In this document: piece by piece, positions 15,152-25,200 of the stretch
Numbering within the stretch: position 1 is the stretch's first letter
Layout: each line of letters starts with the position of its first letter
Assembly (NCBI GenBank): GCA_934525845.1
Contig: CAKSZS010000021.1
Location: forward strand, 1 to 37,547
Direction of reading: 5' to 3'
DNA: 37,547 nt
From: an uncultured Faecalibacterium sp.
Lineage (GTDB): Bacteria; Bacillota; Clostridia; Oscillospirales; Ruminococcaceae
Notes under the pieces: model-generated
Seen by the model: only the letters and a program-made list of their open reading frames with translations
What the model was told of the DNA's origin: nothing
Database searches by the model: none
Made by a program: the position numbers and the translations under genes

Positions 15152-15162
15152 AGAGAAACACC

Positions 15163-15681
15163 TCATTTCAGATAAGTGACAAATACATTCATTGCAGCCT
15201 CGCCGGAAAGCTCATAGCGGGGTGCACCGCCAAAACTAGGCAAGGCACAGGCACCATAATCTCGTGTGTAGTGTTCGGCCAGTTCAGGGATCTTGGCTTC
15301 AAACGTGACCGTTCCGCCGCACGCGTGATCGATGGACAACTTGATGCCGTATGCAATTAACACGCGGCCAATGCCGGTATACTTTTTAGAATGCCCGACG
15401 ATCGTTGGGTTGCTTTCCGGCTGACTTTCAATGTAGGTGATGTGAACCATTACATCGTTTTTCTGAATCTCATAAGCAGCGAGTGCAACCAGCTCACCTT
15501 CGTTTGTTTTCAGGGCATACTTTTCAAAAGCGGAATCCTGAATATAGTCGGACAGCCAGCTTGTCTGCCAAAGAGGTTCTTTCTCCGTTTGGGCGGCATC
15601 TGATTTTTTCATTTTCACGATTTTTACGCCGACGGGCGAATCATCAGCAACCCGGAGAATGAAGGGAACAAATTTTGCCAT
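15163..15681 (-). CDS. GNAT-like acetyltransferase family protein
   Basis: The 172-residue protein has the main GNAT signature KKYTGIGRVLIAYGIKLSID (about 99-118), corresponding to the acetyl-CoA pyrophosphate loop R/Q-x-x-G-x-G/A followed by a helix, preceded by a strand with VMVHITYIESQP. The N-terminal 50 residues are basic and unassigned. The acetyl acceptor is unknown. AAAAGGAGC precedes ATG, and a near-consensus promoter lies at 15724-15752. Codon and base use is more AT-rich than in the flanking degV and clpB genes, hinting at acquisition. The next gene (74 residues) follows after 11 bases. Confidence 0.65.
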   Translation of the reverse strand: MAKFVPFILRVADDSPVGVKIVKMKKSDAAQTEKEPLWQTSWLSDYIQDSAFEKYALKTNEGELVALAAYEIQKNDVMVHITYIESQPESNPTIVGHSKKYTGIGRVLIAYGIKLSIDHACGGTVTFEAKIPELAEHYTRDYGACALPSFGGAPRYELSGEAAMNVFVTYLK

Positions 15682-15723
15682 GAAAGCTCCTTTTCTGTGA
15701 TGGATGAAAGGAATCCTGCTGCT

Positions 15724-15752
15724 ATTATACTCGATTCTGTGCGATTTTTCAA
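15724..15752 (-). promoter_or_regulatory. Promoter of the GNAT-like operon
   Basis: Minus strand TTGAAA (15747-15752), 17-base spacer, TATAAT (15724-15729). Confidence 0.85.
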
Positions 15753-15820
15753 TCGGCAGGGAAACGAGGATGTTTTGGAGTTGGAAGAAACTGTAAATTG
15801 CAAACTTTTTGTGAACCCTA

Positions 15821-15849
15821 TTGACAAGGTGGGTGAACTGGAGTATAGT
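15821..15849 (+). promoter_or_regulatory. Sigma-A promoter of clpB
   Basis: TTGACA (15821-15826), 17-base spacer, TATAGT (15844-15849). The CIRCE operator begins two bases after the -10. Confidence 0.9.
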
Positions 15850-15850
15850 A

Positions 15851-15877
15851 TTAGCAGTCGAACGAATAGAGTGCTAA
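15851..15877. promoter_or_regulatory. CIRCE operator (HrcA site)
   Basis: TTAGCAGTC, nine bases, GAGTGCTAA. This is the consensus TTAGCACTC-N9-GAGTGCTAA with one change in the left arm. It overlaps the clpB transcription start, so HrcA should repress clpB and heat should relieve it. The hrcA gene is not in the window. Confidence 0.93.
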
Positions 15878-15915
15878 AATAAAAACGAATAGCTCGACAG
15901 GAGGTGCACAAAATC

Positions 15916-15978
15916 ATGAAACAGATACAAATTCTGCAATGCTTCCGGTTCTGCGGCCTCTGCAAGCGGAGCGGTTAG
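15916..15978 (+). CDS. 20-codon leader ORF with Cys-rich centre upstream of clpB
   Basis: ATG at 15916 is preceded by CAGGAGGTGCAC, as good a ribosome site as that of clpB, and the frame runs to TAG at 15976-15978. The product is short, with three cysteines in the segment QCFRFCGLCK and basic residues at the end. It lies between CIRCE and clpB, 58 bases before clpB's ATG. It could be a regulatory leader peptide whose translation alters clpB RNA folding (TTCTGC/GCAGAA ends of a local hairpin overlap it), or it may be a chance frame. Its 20 codons give no coding statistics. Confidence 0.4.
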   Translation: MKQIQILQCFRFCGLCKRSG

Positions 15979-16036
15979 CAGAAGCATGATTCGTCCGCTA
16001 AATTGAACCTTCCGGTATGAATGGAGGCTTGACTTT

Positions 16037-18649
<2,613 letters not shown>

Positions 18650-18703
18650 CCCCTCTGTTTCCTAGATTTTACCTGTTTTGTACCTCCGGCGCGGACAGAA
18701 AGC

Positions 18704-18732
18704 TTGCACCATCGTACAGAATATGGTATTAT
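18704..18732 (+). promoter_or_regulatory. Probable promoter of the CorC gene
   Basis: TTGCAC (18704-18709), 17-base spacer, TATTAT (18727-18732). The resulting leader of about 230 bases contains the repeat at 18803-18915. Confidence 0.65.
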
Positions 18733-18802
18733 AACAAATAACATTGATGTGCTTTTCATCGCGGAACAGCCACGGTGGAGAGCACATTTTTGGTATATGG
18801 AA

Positions 18803-18915
18803 AGAACTCCTTCCGTCGCACTTCGCGCGCCACCTCCCTCAGGGAGGGAGGCTGACCGTACGGCAAGGCTCCCTCTTTGAGGGGCTGTCTGCAGAGCAGA
18901 CTGGGGGAGTTTGTC
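18803..18915. repeat. Composite hairpin repeat in the corC leader
   Basis: Two adjoining hairpin modules are present. The first (18803-18851) includes CCTCCCTCAGGGAGGG. The second (18863-18912) starts AAGGCTCCCTC and ends CTGGGGGAG, with CTGTCTGCAGAGCAGAC at its tip. Both look like the small palindromic repeats of Faecalibacterium. Inserted between promoter and gene, it should fold in the mRNA leader. Confidence 0.65.
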
Positions 18916-18969
18916 CGCGGAATGTTTTCTATATTATCAAACAGAAAGTTGAGTGTGATTTCCCTTTTT

Positions 18970-20286
18970 ATGGACGATGGCAGTATGACGCTTCTCGCAG
19001 CGCTGGTGATTTTGGTGGCCTTTTCCGCCTTTTTCTCCGCCTCCGAGACCGCATTTTCTTCCCTGAATCAGATCCGCCTGAAGAGCCGCGCCGATGACGG
19101 CGACGCTTCCGCCGCCCGAGTGCTGGCCATGTCGGAAAAATACGACAAGCTGCTCTCCACGATCCTCATCGGCAACAACATTGTGAACATTGCCGCCGCT
19201 TCCATCGGCACCATCCTGTTCACCAAGGCACTGGGAGCCGAGCGCGGCGCGACCGTGTCCACCATCGTGCTGACGGTGGTAGTGCTGATCTTTGGCGAGG
19301 TGACCCCCAAGAGCCTGGCCAAGGAGATGCCGGAGACGGTGGCCACGGCGGTGTCCCCGGTGCTGAATCTGCTCATGGTGGTGTTCACCCCGCTGACCTG
19401 GCTGTTCACCCAGTGGAAGCGCCTGCTGGGGCATTTCATCCACAGCAAGGAAGAGGACACCATCACCGAGGGTGAACTGATGACCATGGTGAGCGAGGCC
19501 GAGAACGACGGTGAGCTGACCGACCGGGAAAGCCAGCTCATCCGCAGCGCCATTGAGTTCGACGACGTGGAGGTGGAAGAGATCCTGACCCCCCGTGTGG
19601 ATGTGATCGCCGTGGAAGATGACACCTCCCTGGACGAAGTGGCCCGCACCTTTGCGGAATCCGGCTACTCCCGTCTGCCGGTCTATCACGGCACCATCGA
19701 CAACATCATCGGTGTCGTTCATGAAAAGGATTTTTACCTGTCCCGTCTGAAAAAAGAGGTGACGCTGGAAGATCTGGTCACCCCGACCCTGTACACCACC
19801 GGTTCCACCCAGATCTCTCAGCTGCTGCGCACCCTGCGGGAGCAGCACCACCACATGGCGGTGGTCGTGGACGAATACGGCGGCACCGAGGGCATCATCA
19901 CGCTGGAAGACATCCTGGAAGAGCTGGTGGGCGAGATCTGGGACGAGCACGACGAGGAGACCGAGGATTTCCGCAGGCAGGCGGACGGAAGCTGGATCGT
20001 GCTGGGCAGCGCGAATGTGGATGACCTCTACGAGACGCTGGGCCTGCCCGAGGATGAAGACATCGACTCCAACACGGTCAACGGTCTGGTGCAGGAAAAG
20101 ACCTGCCACCTGCCCAAGGTGGGCGACCGCTTCACGCTGGGTGAGTACGACGGTGTGGTCACCCGCACCGCCAAGCGCCGTGTGACCGAGGTGCGTCTGA
20201 CGCCGGTGGAAAAATCGGAGCAGAAAGCGAACGAAGAGGAGAAGAACCACTTCAGCCGCCTGGCACAGCGCGGAGAGAGCCGGTAA
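18970..20286 (+). CDS. CNNM/CorC (HlyC) family membrane protein
   Basis: The 438 residues consist of a DUF21/CNNM membrane domain (helices about 6-30, then 55-85, 95-120 and 135-155), two CBS repeats (about 200-320) that may bind nucleotide, and a C-terminal CorC_HlyC domain with the acidic EELVGEIWDEHDEETEDFRR. Members of this family export or regulate Mg2+ (MpfA-type in Firmicutes); the haemolysin label is historical. The start is uncertain. ATG 18970 begins the family-like region but lacks a strong ribosome site; ATG 18922, with GGGGGAG 12 bases upstream, or ATG 18985 are alternatives. The upstream repeat supplies some of that GGGGGAG. A bidirectional terminator follows. Confidence 0.85.
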   Translation: MDDGSMTLLAALVILVAFSAFFSASETAFSSLNQIRLKSRADDGDASAARVLAMSEKYDKLLSTILIGNNIVNIAAASIGTILFTKALGAERGATVSTIVLTVVVLIFGEVTPKSLAKEMPETVATAVSPVLNLLMVVFTPLTWLFTQWKRLLGHFIHSKEEDTITEGELMTMVSEAENDGELTDRESQLIRSAIEFDDVEVEEILTPRVDVIAVEDDTSLDEVARTFAESGYSRLPVYHGTIDNIIGVVHEKDFYLSRLKKEVTLEDLVTPTLYTTGSTQISQLLRTLREQHHHMAVVVDEYGGTEGIITLEDILEELVGEIWDEHDEETEDFRRQADGSWIVLGSANVDDLYETLGLPEDEDIDSNTVNGLVQEKTCHLPKVGDRFTLGEYDGVVTRTAKRRVTEVRLTPVEKSEQKANEEEKNHFSRLAQRGESR

Positions 20287-20317
20287 ATCCGGCATCGCAG
20301 AAGAGAACATAAAAAAT

Positions 20318-20382
20318 AAGGTGCAGCACTGCACGCCCAGAAGATCCTTCCGGATCCGGGCAGCGGTGCTGCACCTTTTTTA
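20318..20382. terminator. Bidirectional terminator between corC and the secreted protein gene
   Basis: A 12-bp perfect outer stem AAGGTGCAGCAC / GTGCTGCACCTT flanks an inner GCCCAG/CCGGGC hairpin. A T run lies on the plus side and an A run (Ts on the minus strand) on the other. Confidence 0.92.
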
Positions 20383-20414
20383 TGCGCTGAAACGGTCTGG
20401 AGAAAGGGCAGCCA

Positions 20415-20978
20415 TTACTGCTCCGCTTTGGGGACGAGGTGAACCAGCGCCGCGCCGTCCCGCAGATCGATGTGGAACTTGCCCTCACGGCCGACCGGCT
20501 GCACCTCGATCTTCGTTTCGGTGCCGTCTGCATTTACCAGATAGGCGTCATGGCCTTCCAGCACAGAAAGGAGCACATAGACGGTGGTGTCGTCGGTTTT
20601 GGCGGCGTGCTTATCATCCTCGTAGCACACGAGGGTCAGGATCTGTTCGCCGTTGTCCAGGGTGCCGGTGTAGGCGTCCCCATCGTACCGGGAGAACACC
20701 GCGTGCACTTTGGTCAGGGCGTTCCGTTTGCCGTCCACCTCGCCGCCTTCGGCGCAGAGGGTGTAGTTGTGCAGGGTGCCGTCTGCATCCTTGAACTGTG
20801 CTGTCAGTGCAGCGTCCGCGTGATGACCGCCGCAGTCGCTGTTCTTGCGGGAAAGGGCGGTGAACCCGGAAACGGACGGCACCGCATCCGGAGTCTGTGC
20901 GCAGGCGGCAATGGCACCGCTGGTCAGAAGGCAGGCGGACAGCCCCAGCAGGGCAAAGGTTTTCATCAGATGTTTCAT
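20415..20978 (-). CDS. Secreted or lipid-anchored hypothetical protein
   Basis: The 187 residues start with a signal peptide (basic MKHLMK, hydrophobic core FALLGLSACLLTSGAIA, then AC). A lipobox-like IAAC suggests a lipoprotein, although an ordinary signal-peptidase I cut at A-x-A is also possible. The rest is soluble and probably beta-rich, with KDADGTLHNYTLCAEGGEVD and repeated YTGTLDNGEQ/YLVNADGTETK segments. No family is recognised. AGAGGATACGATT precedes ATG at 20978. It shares the terminator at 20318 with corC. No convincing promoter was identified upstream (20979-21160 holds no gene). Confidence 0.7.
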   Translation of the reverse strand: MKHLMKTFALLGLSACLLTSGAIAACAQTPDAVPSVSGFTALSRKNSDCGGHHADAALTAQFKDADGTLHNYTLCAEGGEVDGKRNALTKVHAVFSRYDGDAYTGTLDNGEQILTLVCYEDDKHAAKTDDTTVYVLLSVLEGHDAYLVNADGTETKIEVQPVGREGKFHIDLRDGAALVHLVPKAEQ

Positions 20979-21154
20979 AATCGTATCCTCTTTATCGGTA
21001 GATCAGTCTGTAAAACTGTGGGTTGGGCTGGATAGAACAGAAAAATTGCTGTGCAGTATCACCGTCTTTCTGCGCTGTGGAATGGATCGCGATCATTGAA
21101 CAGGCGCTTCTATTCTTCCATACGAGACGACCCGGGCTTTGCCTGCAAAAAAAT

Positions 21155-21204
21155 AAAAAGAAAAAAGAACAAGCCCCTGCGTGCGGCCGCACGCAGGGGC
21201 TTGT
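21155..21204 (-). terminator. Terminator of asnA
   Basis: A 36-base perfect palindrome (21169-21204, arms ACAAGCCCCTGCGTGCGG and its complement, no unpaired loop) has TTCTTTTTTCTTTT on the minus strand. It lies 18 bases after the asnA stop. Confidence 0.95.
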
Positions 21205-21222
21205 GATATCTCCAAAGAGTGC

Positions 21223-22236
21223 TTACAGCAGCGGGATGCCGGCCTTGGTGCAGGCCTCACGGGTGGCTTCATCCCAGACGCTGGCCTGGACTTCGCCGAT
21301 GTGGACGCTGCCCAGCAGCAGCATACACAGCCGGCTCTGGCCGATGCCGCCGCCGATGGTGTAGGGCAGCTCGCCGTTCAGCACAGCCTTGTGGAACGGC
21401 AGGGCGCGGCGGTCATCACAGCCGGCCATGGTCAGCTGCCTGTCCATGCTCTCGGGGCTGACGCGGATGCCCATGCTGCTCAGCTCGTAGCTGCACTGCA
21501 GCGGGTCGTTCCAGAACAGCAGGTCGCCGTTCAGATCCCAGTCATCGTAGTCCGGGGCGCGGCCGTCGTGGGGCTTGCCGCTCTTCAGGGGCGCACCGAT
21601 CTTCATCAGGAAGGTGGTGCCATTTTCCTTCACGAAGGCGTTCTCGCGCTCTTTCGGGGTCAGGTCGGGATACTTGTCCTCCAGTTCCTGGGTGGTGATA
21701 AAGGTCACGTTGGGGGTGTGCAGGGGCAGATCCTGCAGCTGGGGGAACATGGCGTGCAGATTCATCTCGGTGGCGCAGACGGCCGACACGATGGAGCGCA
21801 CCACGTTCTTCAGGTAGGCCTCGCTGCGGTCCTCCTTGCGGATGACCTTCTCCCAGTCCCACTGGTCCACATAGACGGAGTGGAGGTTGTCCAGCTCCTC
21901 GTCCCGGCGGATGGCGTTCATGTCGCAGTACAGGCCCTTGCCCACGCGGAAGCCGTAGTCCTTCAGGGCCTTGCGCTTCCACTTGGCCAGCGACTGCACC
22001 ACCTGTGCTTCGGTGCCGCTGTCCTTGATGTCAAAGGTGACCTTGCGCTCCACGCCGTTCAGGTCGTCGTTCAGGCCGGTGGAAGCTTCCAGGAACAGCG
22101 GTGCGGACACGCGGTACAGATTCAGCGTGGCGCACAGCGTGTCGGCGAACAGCCGCTTCACGGTGCCGATGGCGCGCTGGGTGTCGTACAGGTTCAGCGC
22201 GGGCGTGTAGTTTTCCGGGATGATGATCTTGCTCAT
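21223..22236 (-). CDS. asnA: Aspartate--ammonia ligase (asparagine synthetase A)
   Basis: AsnA makes asparagine from aspartate, ammonia and ATP in the cytoplasm; it is related to class II aminoacyl-tRNA synthetases. The 337 residues are normal length. Visible are NYTPALNLYDTQRAIGTVKR (about 8-27), FLEASTGLNDDLNGVERKV (about 50-68), VDQWDWEKVI, and the C-terminal ELPYTIGGGIGQSRLCMLLL (about 287-306), the motif-3-like ATP arginine region. The start at 22236 has GAGGGG eight bases upstream. A promoter lies at 22317-22345 and the leader is only about 75 bases. No T-box was found, unlike many Firmicute asnA genes. Confidence 0.96.
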   Translation of the reverse strand: MSKIIIPENYTPALNLYDTQRAIGTVKRLFADTLCATLNLYRVSAPLFLEASTGLNDDLNGVERKVTFDIKDSGTEAQVVQSLAKWKRKALKDYGFRVGKGLYCDMNAIRRDEELDNLHSVYVDQWDWEKVIRKEDRSEAYLKNVVRSIVSAVCATEMNLHAMFPQLQDLPLHTPNVTFITTQELEDKYPDLTPKERENAFVKENGTTFLMKIGAPLKSGKPHDGRAPDYDDWDLNGDLLFWNDPLQCSYELSSMGIRVSPESMDRQLTMAGCDDRRALPFHKAVLNGELPYTIGGGIGQSRLCMLLLGSVHIGEVQASVWDEATREACTKAGIPLL

Positions 22237-22316
22237 AAGTATTACCCCTCTTTGTGTTGTCTGCTCGCCTGCTTTCCCAACAGGCGGCGGTTTCAAAACC
22301 AAAAAACACTGGTTAA

Positions 22317-22345
22317 ATTATCGCACATTCTTTTACGAAAGTAAA
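22317..22345 (-). promoter_or_regulatory. Promoter of asnA
   Basis: Minus strand TTTACT (22340-22345), 17-base spacer, GATAAT (22317-22322). The same TTTACN-N17 plan recurs before MATE and the ROK operon. Confidence 0.7.
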
Positions 22346-22367
22346 GTGCAATGCGAGAAAAAACGAA

Positions 22368-22540
22368 GACTCTCAGTCATCGCTGTGCGATGCCAGCAGC
22401 CGGGTTGCGGCACCCAGCGTCCACTTCGTGCCTTGGGCGGCACGCGTGTCCTGCTGGCCGCTGCCCCAACAGCTCCTCCCTGTTTCCGCCGCAGGCGGCG
22501 GTCGGCGCTGTTGCCCCCGAAGGGAGAACTTTTATGGTGC
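22368..22540. repeat. Degenerate repeat-rich stretch between asnA and livF
   Basis: No gene is seen. It opens ACTCTCAGTCATCG...GCCAGC (22369-22396), resembling the start of the ACCCTCTCAG element. It then holds GC-rich dyads (GCCGCAGGCGGC near 22488) and AGGGAGAACTTTT near the end. It is likely a decayed or composite palindromic repeat array. Confidence 0.5.
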
Positions 22541-22554
22541 AAACTGATAGATGC

Positions 22555-22609
22555 AAAAAAGCTCCCCCTTTCGGGGGAGCTGGCGAACGTATGTGAGCCT
22601 GAGAGGGTT
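22555..22609 (-). terminator. Repeat-derived terminator of the liv operon
   Basis: On the minus strand ACCCTCTCAG begins at the last base of the livF TAA codon and is followed by GCCAGCTCCCCC, GAAA, GGGGGAGCT and TTTTTT (stem 22560-22581). It is one of the same repeat family found after the MFS gene, here forming an excellent intrinsic terminator. Confidence 0.9.
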
Positions 22610-23322
22610 TAGCCGCCCAGGTATGCGCTGCGCACGCGCTCGTTGGTCAGCAGCTCGGCACCGGTGCCGTCCATGACCACACGGCCGGTCTCCAGAACGT
22701 AGGCACGGTCGGCCACGGACAGGGCCATCTGTGCGTTCTGCTCCACCAGCAGGATGGTCATGCCCTCCTTGTGGATGTTCTTGATGATGTCAAAGATCTC
22801 CTGCACCAGCAGGGGGGACAAGCCCATGGAAGGCTCGTCCAGCATCAGCATGGAAGCATTGCTCATCAGGGCGCGGCCCATGGCCAGCATCTGCTGCTCG
22901 CCGCCGGACATGGTGCCGGCCAGCTGCTTGCGGCGCTCCTTCAGGCGGGGAAACAGCTCAAAGACCTTCTCCTTGTTGGGGGCGATGGTGGAAGCGGGCT
23001 GGGTGTAGGCGCCCATATCCAGGTTCTCTTCCACGGTCATGTGCAGGAACACATGGCGTCCCTCGGGAACATGGGCCAGACCGGATTCCACGATCTTGTG
23101 GGCGCGCACGCCCTTGATGCTCTTGCCCTTGTACAGGATGTCGCCCGTCTTGGGGTGCAGCAGGCCGGAAATGGTCTTCAGGGTGGTGGACTTGCCGGCA
23201 CCGTTGGCACCGATCAGGGTGACGATCTCGCCCTGGTCCACCTCAAAGGAAATGTCCTTGACGGCGTGGATGTTGCCGTAAAAGACGTTGATGTTGTCAA
23301 CTTTCAGTAAGGTATCGGCCAT
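22609..23322 (-). CDS. livF: Branched-chain amino acid ABC transporter ATPase LivF
   Basis: The 237-residue cytoplasmic ATPase has Walker A GANGAGKST (about 37-45), signature MSGGEQQMLAMGRAL, Walker B LMLDEPSMGLSP and the switch His later; LivF proteins are this short. With LivG it powers import through LivH/LivM. It is the last gene of livJHMGF, three bases after livG, and its stop codon lies in the repeat-derived terminator. Liv transporters carry Leu/Ile/Val, but some family members move other substrates (amides, urea), so the substrate is by family only. Confidence 0.94.
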   Translation of the reverse strand: MADTLLKVDNINVFYGNIHAVKDISFEVDQGEIVTLIGANGAGKSTTLKTISGLLHPKTGDILYKGKSIKGVRAHKIVESGLAHVPEGRHVFLHMTVEENLDMGAYTQPASTIAPNKEKVFELFPRLKERRKQLAGTMSGGEQQMLAMGRALMSNASMLMLDEPSMGLSPLLVQEIFDIIKNIHKEGMTILLVEQNAQMALSVADRAYVLETGRVVMDGTGAELLTNERVRSAYLGG

Positions 23323-23325
23323 CGC

Positions 23326-24165
23326 TCAGCCCTCCTTTTTGCCCAGGTAGGCTTCGATGACCTGGGGGTTGTTGCGGATCTCGTCCGGGGTGCCCTTGGC
23401 GATGATGCGGCCAAAGTTCAGCACCGCGATGCCCTCACAGATGCCCATGACCAGGCTCATATCATGCTCGATCAGCAGCACGGCGATGTTGAATTCATCG
23501 CGGATGCGGCGGATGGTCTCGGTCAGCTCGGCGGTCTCGGAGGGGTTCATACCGGCAGCAGGCTCGTCCAGCAGCAGCAGCTTGGGGCTGGTGGCCAGCG
23601 CACGCATGATCTCCAGCCGGCGCTGTGCGCCGTAGGGCAGGCTGCCGGCGGGCACATCGGCCAGGTCGGCCATGTGGAAGATGTCCAGCAGCTCGTAGGC
23701 ACGCTCGGTGCACTTCTTTTCCTCTTTCCAGTAGTTGGGCAGACGGATCAGCGAGGAGGCCAGATTGTACTTCATGGACTCATGCAGGCCCACCTTGATG
23801 TTGTCGATGACGCTCAGTTCCTTGAACAGGCGGATGTTCTGGAAGGTACGGGCCACGCCCATGCGGTTGACCTGGTAGGTCTTTTTGCCGGCGGTGGGCA
23901 TCCCGTCGATCAGGATGGAGCCGCGGGTGGGCTGATACACGTTGGTCAGCAGGTTGAACACGGTGGTCTTACCGGCACCGTTGGGGCCGATCAGGCCGGT
24001 GATCTCGTTGCGGCCGATCATCAGGTTGAAGCCGTCCACAGCGGTCAGGCCTCCGAAGTCGATGCCCAGTTCACGCACGTCCAGAATGGGCTTTTTGTCC
24101 TTGTCGCGGTCGGTCAGAAAACCGCCGGAGGGCACACTGTGTAACTTGGTCTGGAACTCATTCAT
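23326..24165 (-). CDS. livG: Branched-chain amino acid ABC transporter ATPase LivG
   Basis: This 279-residue ATPase has Walker A GPNGAGKTT, the LivG-type signature LPYGAQRRLEIMRAL, Walker B LLLLDEPAAGMNP and the switch segment IEHDMSLVMGI. The start at 24165 (MNEFQTK) has AAAGGAGG upstream; an ATG at 24186 is poorer. The first 28 or so residues precede the normal LivG beginning and form an unusual Asp/Lys-rich N-terminal extension. The gene overlaps livM by eight bases and is three bases before livF. Confidence 0.94.
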   Translation of the reverse strand: MNEFQTKLHSVPSGGFLTDRDKDKKPILDVRELGIDFGGLTAVDGFNLMIGRNEITGLIGPNGAGKTTVFNLLTNVYQPTRGSILIDGMPTAGKKTYQVNRMGVARTFQNIRLFKELSVIDNIKVGLHESMKYNLASSLIRLPNYWKEEKKCTERAYELLDIFHMADLADVPAGSLPYGAQRRLEIMRALATSPKLLLLDEPAAGMNPSETAELTETIRRIRDEFNIAVLLIEHDMSLVMGICEGIAVLNFGRIIAKGTPDEIRNNPQVIEAYLGKKEG

Positions 24166-25186
24166 GGTCCGCACCCTCCTTTGCATTCTTCTTGCGGAAC
24201 AGCTCGCCGTTCAGGACCTTTTCCACGATGCGGCTCATGGAGAAGTCGTAGCTGCCCAGCAGTCCGCCCGGGCGGAAGATCATCATCAGGATCAGCACCA
24301 GCGAGTAGATGACCATGCGGTAGCTGTCGAAGCTGCGGGTCGCCTCGGGCAGGACGGTCAGCACGGTAGCAGACAGGATGGAGCCCAGCATGGAACCCAT
24401 GCCGCCCAGGACCACCATGACCAGGATCTCGATGGACTTCATGAAGCCGAAGGTGGAGGGGTTCAGCACGCCGATGTAGCAGGCGTACAGGCCGCCGGCC
24501 ATGCCGGCAAAAGCAGCGGAGAAGGCAAAGGCCATGACCTTGTAATAAGTGGTCTGGATGCCGCAGCTCTCGGCGGCGATCTCATTGTCGCGGATGGCCA
24601 GCACAGCGCGGCCATGGCGGCTCTTCATCATGGTATGGATCAGGAAACAGGTGATGACCACACAGATAAACACGTTGGTAAAATTGGAGTACTTGGGGAT
24701 GTTCTTCAGGCCCTTGGAGCCGTAGAACAGTTTGAAGCCCAGCACATCGTCGATGTTGTTCAGGGTGATGCGGATGATCTCGCCGAAGCCCAGGGTCAGG
24801 ATGGCCAGATAGTCACCGGTCAGACGCAGGGCGGGAATGCCGATGAGCACACCGAACAGACCGGCTACGATGCAGGCCAGCACCAGGCCGATGGCAAAGG
24901 AAATGCCGCGCGGCAGGGTGCTGTACTTGGTGAACAGAGCACAGGCGTAGGCACCTACCGCCATGAAACCGGCGTGGCCCAGCGGCAGCTGGCCCAGATA
25001 ACCGGTGGCAACGTTCAGGGAGACAGCCAGGATGATGTTGATGCCCACGGTAAGCAGGACCTTGTTCTGGTAGGTGGAGAGCACATTGCCGGTCACATAG
25101 GACAGCACCACGAACAGCAGGACCACCAGAATGGCGTTCATCAGATAGCGCACGGGCATTTTCAAAGTTTTGCGTTTGGTATTCAT
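24158..25186 (-). CDS. livM: Branched-chain amino acid ABC permease LivM
   Basis: The 342-residue membrane protein has a basic N-terminus (MNTKRKTLKMPVRYL) and about nine to ten hydrophobic segments. GYLGQLPLGHAGFMAVGAYACA (about 77-98) is the family motif of LivM/LivH permeases, and MAGGLYACYIG and VLGGMGSMLGSI are further family positions. The start at 25186 has GGAGGGGC upstream; the longer open frame from 25324 is not used. It pairs with LivH to make the channel. Confidence 0.94.
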   Translation of the reverse strand: MNTKRKTLKMPVRYLMNAILVVLLFVVLSYVTGNVLSTYQNKVLLTVGINIILAVSLNVATGYLGQLPLGHAGFMAVGAYACALFTKYSTLPRGISFAIGLVLACIVAGLFGVLIGIPALRLTGDYLAILTLGFGEIIRITLNNIDDVLGFKLFYGSKGLKNIPKYSNFTNVFICVVITCFLIHTMMKSRHGRAVLAIRDNEIAAESCGIQTTYYKVMAFAFSAAFAGMAGGLYACYIGVLNPSTFGFMKSIEILVMVVLGGMGSMLGSILSATVLTVLPEATRSFDSYRMVIYSLVLILMMIFRPGGLLGSYDFSMSRIVEKVLNGELFRKKNAKEGADHE

Positions 25187-25200
25187 CTTTCTGCCCCTCC

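Noticed and set aside
14927..15681. Type II toxin-antitoxin call for the GNAT-like pair
   Set aside because: Known GNAT toxins follow a ribbon-helix-helix antitoxin gene; here the small gene is downstream and of unknown type.
22237..22345. T-box leader before asnA
   Set aside because: The interval is too short and no GGGTGGNACCGCG antiterminator motif is present on the minus strand.
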